Source of the DNA: an uncultured Barnesiella sp.
GTDB lineage: Bacteria > Bacteroidota > Bacteroidia > Bacteroidales > Barnesiellaceae_A
Reading direction: 5' to 3'
Assembly: GCA_904502265.1 (NCBI GenBank)
Contig: CAJGDT010000114.1
Coordinates: 1 to 5,578, forward strand
Length of the DNA stretch: 5,578 nt
The position numbers were made by a program, and so were the translations under genes. The notes beneath the pieces were generated by a model. That model was not told the origin of the DNA. It saw only the letters and a program-made list of their open reading frames with translations, and did no database searches. Shown here one piece after another: positions 1 to 5,572 of the stretch (positions are counted from its first letter, which is position 1; every line of letters starts with the position of its first letter).

Positions 1-456
1 CCTTCTGGTAAAGTGTTCTTGGGTCTTGACAACTTCAACGACCGTGCGGCTGCGCTTGACGAAATGCTCAAGGTGCACACTGATGTGCAACTCACTGAAG
101 AGCAAAAGAATACTTTCCGCCTCTCTGAGTGGTTTGGTGTTCCCGTAGCTCAAATGCCCGAGTTCCTTGGAATGCGTTTCGAAGATCAAGCCGGTGAGCT
201 CAAAAACTACGGCGTGCCTTGTGACTCTATCGACAACCAATTTAAGGAGTGGGTAGATTTTGCAACTCGCTGTGCTAGCCAACGAATGAAGGAAGATCCT
301 ACTTATGACGAACTTGAAAACTCTCAAAAGAGACTTAAGATTGTTATCAAGGCCGATAAGAAGACTCCTTACGATGTGGTGAAAAAAGTAATGGATACGT
401 TACAAGAATTGCGTCAAAACCGCTTTAGTCTAATCACTACCTTGAATGAGGGTTAA
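1..456 (+). CDS. exbD: ExbD/TolR-family biopolymer transport protein, C-terminal part (5' end outside window)
   Basis: The reading frame is open from base 1 and ends in TAA at 454-456, giving the last 151 residues of a protein whose N-terminus, including the expected single membrane helix, lies upstream. ExbD works with ExbB as the inner-membrane proton channel that powers TonB. The family signature is the last ~40 residues, where KIVIKADKKTPYDVV leads into a helix with VMDTLQELR and then a short strand, matching the periplasmic C-terminal fold of ExbD. Before it lie about 100 residues rich in helix-forming and charged residues that have no counterpart in the 141-residue E. coli protein; they include FGVPVAQMPEFLG. 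A second exbD gene follows after 29 bases, then tonB. A GTG at base 13 could be read as a start, but the codons before it are open and that product would lack the membrane helix, so a truncated gene is the better reading. The family call is sound; the partner of this copy is inferred. Confidence 0.86.
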   Translation, partial: PSGKVFLGLDNFNDRAAALDEMLKVHTDVQLTEEQKNTFRLSEWFGVPVAQMPEFLGMRFEDQAGELKNYGVPCDSIDNQFKEWVDFATRCASQRMKEDPTYDELENSQKRLKIVIKADKKTPYDVVKKVMDTLQELRQNRFSLITTLNEG

Positions 457-468
457 TGCCTGTTCAAG

Positions 469-486
469 TAATTTAAATTTAAATTA
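469..486. repeat. 18-bp perfect AT palindrome at the second exbD start
   Basis: TAATTTAAATTTAAATTA is its own reverse complement and its last A is the first base of the ATG at 486. It sits in the 29-base gap between the two exbD genes. It could simply be the AT-rich, unstructured start region that Bacteroidota use in place of a Shine-Dalgarno sequence, or a regulator site. With only A and T, a palindrome of this size may arise by chance, so I give no function. Confidence 0.5.
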
Positions 487-1238
487 TGGCACAAGTAGAA
501 GTAAAAGATAACGGCGGTAAAAAGAAAAAAGGTCAACAGAAGAAAATGAACATCCACGTGGACTTTACGCCTATGGTGGATATGAACATGCTTCTTATTA
601 CCTTCTTCATGCTCTGTACAACTATGACTGAAAGTCGTACAATGGATTTGGTAATGCCTAGTAAAGACGCCGTAACAGAAGAACAACAAAGCAAATTGAA
701 AGCTTCTGAGGCTATCACTATCCTCATTGGCGATAATGACCAAGTGTTCTACTACCTTGGTGAGCCCAACTACAAAGAGTATACTTCGCTCACTGAGGCA
801 TCGTTGAACCCCGAGGCTGAGAACAGTATTCGTGCTCTCCTTCTTGAGCGCAACGAAGAGGTTATCGGTTTGGTTGAAGAAGCCAATAAGGCATTTGAAG
901 AGGCTCAAGCCGGTGTTAAGGCTAAGCACCTCTCAAAGGCTGATACTGAAGCTCAACTTGCTGAATTAATGACTGTACGTGATGATGCTGTAAGTGAGGC
1001 TAAGAAAACCAAAGGTGCTCCTATGGTGGTTATCAAAGCTAAAACAACCACAGAGGATAATCAATACTTGAATGGCCCCGGTGCTACTTATTCAAGCCTT
1101 GTTGATGTTCTCGACGAAATGATTGTATGTAGCGTTGGTAAATATGCTGTAGTAGATATGACCGAAGGTGACTACTTCCTCATTGGTAACTATCTTACTC
1201 AAGGTGGTTTGGCAGCTTCAAGCGATTTTGGTAAATAA
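486..1238 (+). CDS. exbD: ExbD/TolR-family biopolymer transport protein with long periplasmic insertion
   Basis: This 250-residue protein has a lysine-rich cytoplasmic N-terminus (12-20), one membrane helix (about 29-47) and a periplasmic domain. The helix starts TPMVDMNMLLITFFML; Asp32 aligns with Asp25 of E. coli ExbD (TPFID), the membrane acid needed for use of the proton gradient. The periplasmic fold is split: the strand AITILIGDNDQVFYYLG lies at 76-92, and the closing part PMVVIKAK with the following helix SLVDVLDEM lies at 179-212. Between them are about 85 extra residues, of which 109-176 are highly charged and look like one or two long helices or a coiled coil. The usual ExbD is near 140 residues. 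The start at 486 puts the basic segment just before the helix and has no Shine-Dalgarno sequence. It follows the first exbD by 29 bases and precedes tonB by 36, so the three are probably one transcript. It may pair with the first ExbD in a mixed complex, which is inference. Confidence 0.9.
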   Translation: MAQVEVKDNGGKKKKGQQKKMNIHVDFTPMVDMNMLLITFFMLCTTMTESRTMDLVMPSKDAVTEEQQSKLKASEAITILIGDNDQVFYYLGEPNYKEYTSLTEASLNPEAENSIRALLLERNEEVIGLVEEANKAFEEAQAGVKAKHLSKADTEAQLAELMTVRDDAVSEAKKTKGAPMVVIKAKTTTEDNQYLNGPGATYSSLVDVLDEMIVCSVGKYAVVDMTEGDYFLIGNYLTQGGLAASSDFGK

Positions 1239-1274
1239 AACTAATTCACACAACTAAGTAAAAAAAGACAAATT

Positions 1275-2099
1275 ATGGCAAACATTGATTTGAACTCGAA
1301 GAAGTGGTGCGAATTAGCATATGAAGGCAAGAACCAAGCTTTTGGTGGATTCGTTATCCGTCAAGAAATTGGTAAGCGCCACCTTATCGCTTTCATCACT
1401 TCAGTATTGGCTATCGCCTTGGCATTCTATCTTCCCACTCTTATCGAAAAGCTCCCTAAGGAGAAAGAGGCGGAGATTGAATTTACTGTGACCGAGGTTG
1501 AGATGGCAAATCTTGAAGATCAAGAAGTAGAAAAGAATGACGAAATTGAGCCTATTGTAGAGGCACCCCCTCCACCTCCCTTGAAGAGCTCTATTAAGTT
1601 TACAGCGCCTGTGATTACAGCCGATGAAAACGTATCAGAGGAAGAGGAGATTAAGACTCAAGATGAGATGACACAAACAAGTATTAACATCTCTATTGCC
1701 GATGTGCAAGGTGTTGATACTGAAGATGCTCAAGATATTGCTGACTTCCAAGAGGTAATCGCTGAACCCGAACCCGAGGAAGAGAAGCCCTTCGAGGCTG
1801 TAGAGCAAATGCCCCAGTTCCCTGGTGGTGATGCTGCCTTGATGAAGTATATCAGTAGCAACCTTAACTATCCTCCTGTAGCTGCAGAGAATGGTATTCA
1901 AGGTCGTGTTATCTTGCGTTTCGTAGTATCGAAGACTGGTGAGATTGGTAGCATCCAAGTGCTCCGTAGCCCCGACCCCTCTTTGGAACAAGAGGCTATC
2001 CGCGTGGTTAAGAGCATGCCCAAATGGGTGCCCGGTAAACAAAACGGTGTAAGCGTACCCGTTTACTTTACTCTCCCCGTTACATTCCGTCTACAATAA
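1275..2099 (+). CDS. tonB: TonB family energy transducer
   Basis: This 274-residue protein carries energy from ExbB/ExbD to TonB-dependent outer-membrane receptors. The N-terminus has the form common in Bacteroidota TonB proteins, with WCELAYEGKNQAFGGF (11-26) in the cytoplasm before a single membrane helix at about 37-57. A periplasmic linker follows, acidic and with a run of five prolines at 98-102 inside EAPPPPPL; it is richer in Glu/Asp than the Pro-Lys/Pro-Glu linker of E. coli. The C-terminal TonB domain covers about 185-274 and shows the typical YPP (199-201), QGRVILRFVVSKTG, IQVLRSPDPSLEQEAIRVV, PKWVPGK and the closing VPVYFTLPVTF. The domain is complete and ends the protein, as expected. 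The gene lies directly downstream of two exbD genes and is closed by a terminator 21 bases after the stop. Many Bacteroidota carry several TonB proteins; linkage to exbD suggests that this is a main copy, though which receptors it serves cannot be told here. Confidence 0.95.
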   Translation: MANIDLNSKKWCELAYEGKNQAFGGFVIRQEIGKRHLIAFITSVLAIALAFYLPTLIEKLPKEKEAEIEFTVTEVEMANLEDQEVEKNDEIEPIVEAPPPPPLKSSIKFTAPVITADENVSEEEEIKTQDEMTQTSINISIADVQGVDTEDAQDIADFQEVIAEPEPEEEKPFEAVEQMPQFPGGDAALMKYISSNLNYPPVAAENGIQGRVILRFVVSKTGEIGSIQVLRSPDPSLEQEAIRVVKSMPKWVPGKQNGVSVPVYFTLPVTFRLQ

Positions 2100-2120
2100 T
2101 CATCCCTTGTGGTAAATATA

Positions 2121-2153
2121 AGCGACCTGCCCCAAAAGGCAGGTCGCTTTTTT
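2121..2153 (+). terminator. Intrinsic terminator of the exbD-exbD-tonB operon
   Basis: A perfect 11-bp GC-rich stem, AGCGACCTGCC at 2121-2131 and GGCAGGTCGCT at 2138-2148, encloses a 6-base loop CCAAAA. Six T (2148-2153) begin at the last stem base. It starts 21 bases after the tonB stop and separates the tonB operon from the next transcription unit. Confidence 0.95.
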
Positions 2154-2246
2154 GTTTCTGCTGTATTAAACTATTGCCCGTGGTTTATGTCTTAAATATA
2201 CAGTCGTCCTTTTAAGTTTTGTTTATAATAAATAGGCTCCGGATGC

Positions 2247-2277
2247 TGTAATTTTGCATTGAAAATTACTATATTTG
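2247..2277 (+). promoter_or_regulatory. Bacteroidota-type promoter for the 2313-5149 unit (good -7, weak -33)
   Basis: TATATTTG at 2270-2277 matches the Bacteroidota -7 consensus TAnnTTTG. At the usual 19-base spacing the -33 position (2247-2250) reads TGTA, a poor match to TTTG. A TTTG at 2253-2256 is only 13 bases away, too close for the known spacing. Transcription would begin about 2282-2286, leaving a leader of roughly 30 bases before the ATG at 2313. The position just past a terminator and ahead of a gene supports it. The weak -33 suggests a modest promoter or one helped by an activator. Confidence 0.7.
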
Positions 2278-2312
2278 TAGCTTGTTAATATTTACTCAAA
2301 CTGATAAAGCGT

Positions 2313-2561
2313 ATGAGTGAGGAAATTAAGAATAATAATATTGTAGAAGATCAAGTGGAGAAAAATTCAGAGAAGCCTCATGCTATTCTCATTATCATGG
2401 GCCTTATTATGGTTGCTGTGTATATGGGTATGTCGTTTTTGCTTCTCTTTACAACCCTTTTTCAAGGGGTAATGCCGGCGTGGGCGCGTTATTTGATGGG
2501 AATTGTATTCTTTGTATACGGTATATTCCGTGGATATAGAGTCTATAAAAGTCATAAATAA
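2313..2561 (+). CDS. Small membrane protein with two predicted helices, unknown function
   Basis: I do not recognise a named family. The 82-residue product has a polar, acidic N-terminal tail of about 22 residues (SEEIKNNN, VEDQVEKNSEK), a hydrophobic helix at about 24-49 and a second at about 56-72, then a basic C-terminus ending YRVYKSHK. The basic loop residue R59 and the basic tail would put the tail in the cytoplasm by the positive-inside rule, though this is weak evidence. It is the first gene of its unit, about 30 bases after a plausible transcription start, and the PstS-like lipoprotein gene begins 7 bases after its stop. That tight spacing argues for co-translation and a real gene. 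It could be a membrane anchor or accessory subunit for the two envelope proteins encoded downstream, but nothing in the sequence shows this. Confidence 0.8.
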   Translation: MSEEIKNNNIVEDQVEKNSEKPHAILIIMGLIMVAVYMGMSFLLLFTTLFQGVMPAWARYLMGIVFFVYGIFRGYRVYKSHK

Positions 2562-2568
2562 GTCTCTT

Positions 2569-3489
2569 ATGAAAAACATATTGTACATAACACTTCTGCT
2601 CTTATTCTTGTCGGCGTGTACACCTCGTGTCGAGGTAGATCACAGCATGCACGAGGGGCAAATGGACTTCTATTGTGATGAGTCGTATGCCAATGTCTTG
2701 CAGCAGCAAGTGTATGTCTTTACGCGAACCAATCCCGGTGCGTTTGTCTCAATGTCATGCATGACCGAGCGTGATGCTTTAGAGGCACTTTTGAACGATA
2801 GTGTTCGTCTCATAACGATGAATCGCCGTCTTACTAAAGGTGAGAAAAATAAAATACTCGAGAATCAGCTCAATACAAACGAAACACACATAGCTGTTGA
2901 TGCGATTGCGTTTGTTGTCAATAAGAGTAATCCCGACTCGGTGCTTACTACCGAAAATATACGCGATATTCTCACCGGTAAAGTAACACAATGGCGCGAA
3001 ATATTCCCTGATTCAAAGCTGGGCAAGATACAAGTCATTTTCGATAATCGTAATTCGAGCACAGTGCGTTACGCCGTTGACTCTATATGTGCTCCCGATA
3101 TGTTGTTTAATGGTGTGTCGGCCGTTGAAAATAGCCTGCAAGTGGTCGATGAGGTGGCCAAGCGCCGTAATGCCATAGGTGTGATGGGCGCAGCTTGGAT
3201 AGGGGCTATGGACTCGGCTCAAGTGCGAGTAAGGGAACGTGTTTCGCCCGTGCGTATTAAGAAAACACCCGAAGCTCCTGCTTATGGTCCTTTTCAAGCA
3301 TATATCGCATCGGCCGATTATCCATATTTTAGGTCAATTTATTTGATTAATACCGAAAGTAATAACGGACTTTGCACAGGATTTACTATCTTTGTGGCCG
3401 GACAACGAGGACAGAAAATCTTCGAAAAATCAAACATATCTCCAGCTCGTATTGAAGAACGTGTGGTGAATATTAAAGACGAATTTTAA
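2569..3489 (+). CDS. PstS-like periplasmic substrate-binding lipoprotein
   Basis: The 306-residue product starts with a lipoprotein signal (MKNILYITLLLLFLSAC); the lipobox LSAC puts the lipidated Cys at 17. The rest fits the PstS-like branch of the periplasmic binding fold: LITMNRRLTKGEK (81-93) resembles the PstS segment with an Arg before LT, DAIAFVVNKSNP (111-122) is the typical hinge strand, LTTENIRDILTGKVTQW (126-142) is the family helix, and NRNSSTVRYAV (160-170) matches the phosphate-contacting RxxSGT region. YPYFRSIYLI and GFTIFVAGQRGQKI near the end are also typical. The first loop, where phosphate binders usually have a small GSST-like turn, reads CDESYAN (36-42), so the ligand may differ. 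No pst permease or ATPase is present nearby. I chose ATG 2569 over an in-frame start at 2503, which would overlap the previous gene and bury the signal sequence. ATA supplies 12 of 23 Ile codons, unlike its neighbours. The fold call is firm and the ligand is not known. Confidence 0.85.
   Translation: MKNILYITLLLLFLSACTPRVEVDHSMHEGQMDFYCDESYANVLQQQVYVFTRTNPGAFVSMSCMTERDALEALLNDSVRLITMNRRLTKGEKNKILENQLNTNETHIAVDAIAFVVNKSNPDSVLTTENIRDILTGKVTQWREIFPDSKLGKIQVIFDNRNSSTVRYAVDSICAPDMLFNGVSAVENSLQVVDEVAKRRNAIGVMGAAWIGAMDSAQVRVRERVSPVRIKKTPEAPAYGPFQAYIASADYPYFRSIYLINTESNNGLCTGFTIFVAGQRGQKIFEKSNISPARIEERVVNIKDEF
3387..3394 (+). promoter_or_regulatory. Possible internal promoter -7 box upstream of the TPR gene
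   Basis: TATCTTTG inside the 3' end of the PstS-like gene fits TAnnTTTG. The nearest TTTG (3371-3374) is 12 bases away, not 19, and the correct -33 position reads AACG. It also encodes Thr-Ile-Phe-Val in frame, which may fully explain it. It would give a leader of about 110 bases before the TPR gene. I list it because the TPR gene looks far more highly expressed than the gene ahead of it. Confidence 0.25.
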
Positions 3490-3514
3490 TCAAACATAAA
3501 TAACAACTGTAGAC

Positions 3515-5149
3515 ATGAAAATGAAATTTTTTGCCGCGCTGACACTTGTTGTTGCTACAGTGACAGCTGCGTTTGCCAGCGATTACAAAGATGGTATCGA
3601 GTATTTCAAAGCTGGTCAAATTGAAAATGCTAAGACTATTCTTGAGCGTACAATCAACGATGCTACTACTAACAAGGCTGAGGCCTACTACTACTTGGGT
3701 GAGATTGCCTTCGTAAACAAAAACTACGAAGAGGCTGCTAAGTTCTATGCCGAAGGTTTGGTTGTTGATCCTGAGTATCGTTTCAACCTCATTGGTCAAG
3801 GTAAACTTCAACTTATGAGCGATGCAAAGGCTGCTGCTAAGACTTTCAAGGAAGCTGTTAAAGGCTATAAGAAAGAGGCTTTGGCTCCTCTTCAATTGGC
3901 TATAGCAAAGGCTTACTATGAGACAGCAACTCCTGGTTACGATAAACCTCTTGCTCAAGCTAAGAAGGCTAACTCTCGTCTTGCCGATATTTATGTATTC
4001 GAAGGCGACATGTTTGCTGCCGATGGCAACAAAGGTCAAGCTGCCGGTTACTATGAGATGGCTAAAAACTTCGATGTAAACTGCGTTGAAGCTTACATCA
4101 AATATTGCCATGTGTATTTCGATATCAACTCACAAATGGCTATCGCCATGCTTGAGGAGTTGAATCAACTCGCTCCCAATTCAGCTCTTGCACAACGTGA
4201 GTTGGCTGAGGCATACTACAAAGATAAACAATACACTCGTGCTGCAGCAGCCTATGAGCACTATGTTGCCAACCCCAACCACTTTGCTGAAGACCGCGTG
4301 CGTTTGTCTACTCTCTTGTTCTACGGTAAGCGTTTCGATGAGTCGTATGCACTTGCACAAGAGATCCTTGCTAACGATCCTTCAAACTTTGTGCTCAATC
4401 GTATTGTGATGTACAACCTTTACGAAACAACTAAATACGAAGATGCTCGTGAGGCTGCTCGCAAGTTCTTTACACTTACTCCTGGTAAGAATCAAGTATT
4501 CATTGACCGCGACTACAAGTGTTATGGCGATATCCTCATGAAGCTCAAAATGAGCAAAGAGGCTGCGGTTGCTTATATCAAAGCTTACGAGTTGGATAAA
4601 GAAGAGATTGCTTATCTTATGGATGTAAGCCGTGCATACGAAACTGCCGAGATGTTTGCTGAGGCTATCAACTACTTCGATATGTATATCGATGCTGCTG
4701 GTGACGATGTTCGTATCATGGACTATTTCCGTTTTGGTCAAACTTGCTATCGTGTAGGTATGGCCGATACAATCAATGGTGGTCAATATCTTATCATAGC
4801 CGACACTCTCTTTGCATCTGTAACAGAGAAGGCTCCCGAAAACTACCTCGGTCACCAATGGCGTGCTCGTGTAGCTGCTGCTCGCGACCCCGAGACAACA
4901 CTCGGTCTTGCTAAGCCCTATTACGAAAGAACTATCGAGGTGCTCGATACCAACGTGGCTCCCAACAAAGCTCAAATCGCTGCTTACATCGAGTGCTACA
5001 AGTATCTTGGTTACTTCAACTATTTGAAGGCTTATGCTGAGCCCGCTAAGGCAAATGAATACAAAGAGCAAACTCGCTACTATTGGAACAAGATGCTCGA
5101 GTATGATCCCAACAATGCTGAGATCACAGAAGCTCTTAAGAACCTCTAA
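3515..5149 (+). CDS. Secreted TPR-repeat protein
   Basis: The 544-residue product has a Sec signal peptide (basic MKMK, hydrophobic to about 18, cleavage after AFA at 19-21). The mature protein is built almost wholly of helical tetratricopeptide-type repeats. Clear ones include 56-86 (YYYLGEIAF, NYEEAAKFYAEGLVVDP), 157-186, 224-254 (RELAEAYYKDKQYTRAAAAYE), 335-361 (YGDILMKLKMSKEAAVAYI), 368-393, and a degenerate last one at 491-533 ending EYDPNN. No membrane helix or enzyme motif follows the signal, so it is most likely a periplasmic or envelope scaffold that binds other proteins. It follows the PstS-like gene by 25 bases and is closed by a terminator 24 bases after its stop. Only 2 of 27 Ile codons are ATA, and Leu and Ala codons look similarly selected, suggesting high expression. 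Start 3515 gives a normal signal; ATG at 3521 would also work. The binding partner is unknown; the place beside tonB suggests the TonB system. Confidence 0.9.
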   Translation: MKMKFFAALTLVVATVTAAFASDYKDGIEYFKAGQIENAKTILERTINDATTNKAEAYYYLGEIAFVNKNYEEAAKFYAEGLVVDPEYRFNLIGQGKLQLMSDAKAAAKTFKEAVKGYKKEALAPLQLAIAKAYYETATPGYDKPLAQAKKANSRLADIYVFEGDMFAADGNKGQAAGYYEMAKNFDVNCVEAYIKYCHVYFDINSQMAIAMLEELNQLAPNSALAQRELAEAYYKDKQYTRAAAAYEHYVANPNHFAEDRVRLSTLLFYGKRFDESYALAQEILANDPSNFVLNRIVMYNLYETTKYEDAREAARKFFTLTPGKNQVFIDRDYKCYGDILMKLKMSKEAAVAYIKAYELDKEEIAYLMDVSRAYETAEMFAEAINYFDMYIDAAGDDVRIMDYFRFGQTCYRVGMADTINGGQYLIIADTLFASVTEKAPENYLGHQWRARVAAARDPETTLGLAKPYYERTIEVLDTNVAPNKAQIAAYIECYKYLGYFNYLKAYAEPAKANEYKEQTRYYWNKMLEYDPNNAEITEALKNL

Positions 5150-5172
5150 TAATATTGAGTTATACATACCCC

Positions 5173-5208
5173 AAAATAGTCGATGCCTTGCATCGGCTAT
5201 TTTTTTTT
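5173..5208 (+). terminator. Intrinsic terminator after the TPR gene
   Basis: AAAATAGTCGATG at 5173-5185 pairs with CATCGGCTATTTT at 5191-5203, a 13-bp stem with one U-G wobble (5180/5196) and a 5-base loop. Nine T (5200-5208) overlap the stem end. The four A on the left side would give a short T-run on the other strand, so it may act weakly in both directions. Confidence 0.92.
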
Positions 5209-5212
5209 ATAG

Positions 5213-5234
5213 CCATTACGCCACTTAGTAATGG
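5213..5234. repeat. Small inverted repeat just after the terminator
   Basis: CCATTAC at 5213-5219 and GTAATGG at 5228-5234 form a perfect 7-bp stem with an 8-base loop GCCACTTA. No T-run follows, so it is not a terminator in its own right. It could be a backup RNA 3' structure, a protein site or chance. Confidence 0.5.
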
Positions 5235-5239
5235 TGGGT

Positions 5240-5299
5240 CTTCCCCCCCCCTATATTATATAATGTATATATATAATAATAGATATAGAGGGTAGGAAG
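5240..5299. repeat. Imperfect long inverted repeat with C9 tract and AT core
   Basis: Left arm segments CTTCC (5240-5244), CCC (5248-5250) and CTATAT (5251-5256) pair with GGAAG (5295-5299), GGG (5290-5292) and ATATAG (5283-5288), with a small internal loop and one bulged A at 5289. As an alternative core, TATTATATA (5254-5262) pairs perfectly with TATATAATA (5270-5278) around a 7-base loop. Nine consecutive C occupy 5243-5251. The right side runs on into more G-rich sequence (GGGGTTTTGGGG at 5299-5310). No gene lies within it. Confidence 0.6.
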
Positions 5300-5541
5300 G
5301 GGTTTTGGGGTAGTTTCGGTAATTTTTGCGATAAAGTTGAGTAGGAGTTATCTCAATAGTGAGGTCTGGGAGAAGAATTTTGCACTTTTCTAAAAATAAT
5401 TTTAAGGGTATTTGGGGGATAAAACATGCTATCAAGCGAAAAAGTTCAAAAAGGGGTAAAAAATTTTCGTGTTATAACTATCTGATAATAAGGGTAAATA
5501 AAAATTCTTTAAAATTTTCTTGAAAAAAAGATTGAAAATAA

Positions 5542-5572
5542 TTTGGTAGTAATGAAAAAAGCAGTACCTTTG
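5542..5572 (+). promoter_or_regulatory. Consensus Bacteroidota promoter for a gene beyond the window
   Basis: TTTG at 5542-5545, a spacer of exactly 19 bases, and TACCTTTG at 5565-5572 match both boxes of the Bacteroidota housekeeping promoter (TTTG-N19-TAnnTTTG). Transcription would start about six to ten bases later, at or past the window end. The DNA just upstream (about 5495-5541) is rich in A and T tracts, as in UP-element-like regions of strong promoters. The driven gene is not visible. Confidence 0.88.

Noticed and set aside
453..929. 158-codon open frame on the minus strand
   Set aside because: It is antisense to the second exbD, whose TM motif and conserved Asp make the sense gene certain.
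2253..2256. TTTG as the -33 box for TATATTTG at 2270
   Set aside because: The spacing is 13 bases, well short of the 19 typical of Bacteroidota promoters.
2503..2568. Earlier in-frame start for the PstS-like gene
   Set aside because: It would overlap the small membrane protein gene by 59 bases and place 22 polar residues before a clean lipoprotein signal; ATG at 2569 gives a standard signal and lipobox.
3473..4111. 212-codon open frame on the minus strand
   Set aside because: It lies opposite the well-supported TPR gene, its product has no recognisable domain, and its openness follows from the biased codons of the sense gene.
4382..5167. 261-codon open frame on the minus strand
   Set aside because: It is antisense to the TPR gene with a composition typical of a shadow (rich in Ser, Leu, Val, Ile); no promoter or family signal, and its start falls in the TPR gene's terminator region.
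5034..5228. 64-codon plus-strand frame running past the TPR stop
   Set aside because: It overlaps the TPR gene in another frame and runs through the terminator hairpin; no family or start signal.
5375..5382. GAATTTTG as a -7 box
   Set aside because: The first base is wrong and there is no TTTG at a 19-base spacing.
5426..5485. 19-codon ORF starting ATGCTATCA, possible leader peptide
   Set aside because: It has no supporting promoter or attenuator structure and stops well before the consensus promoter at 5542, so it would not be in that transcript.
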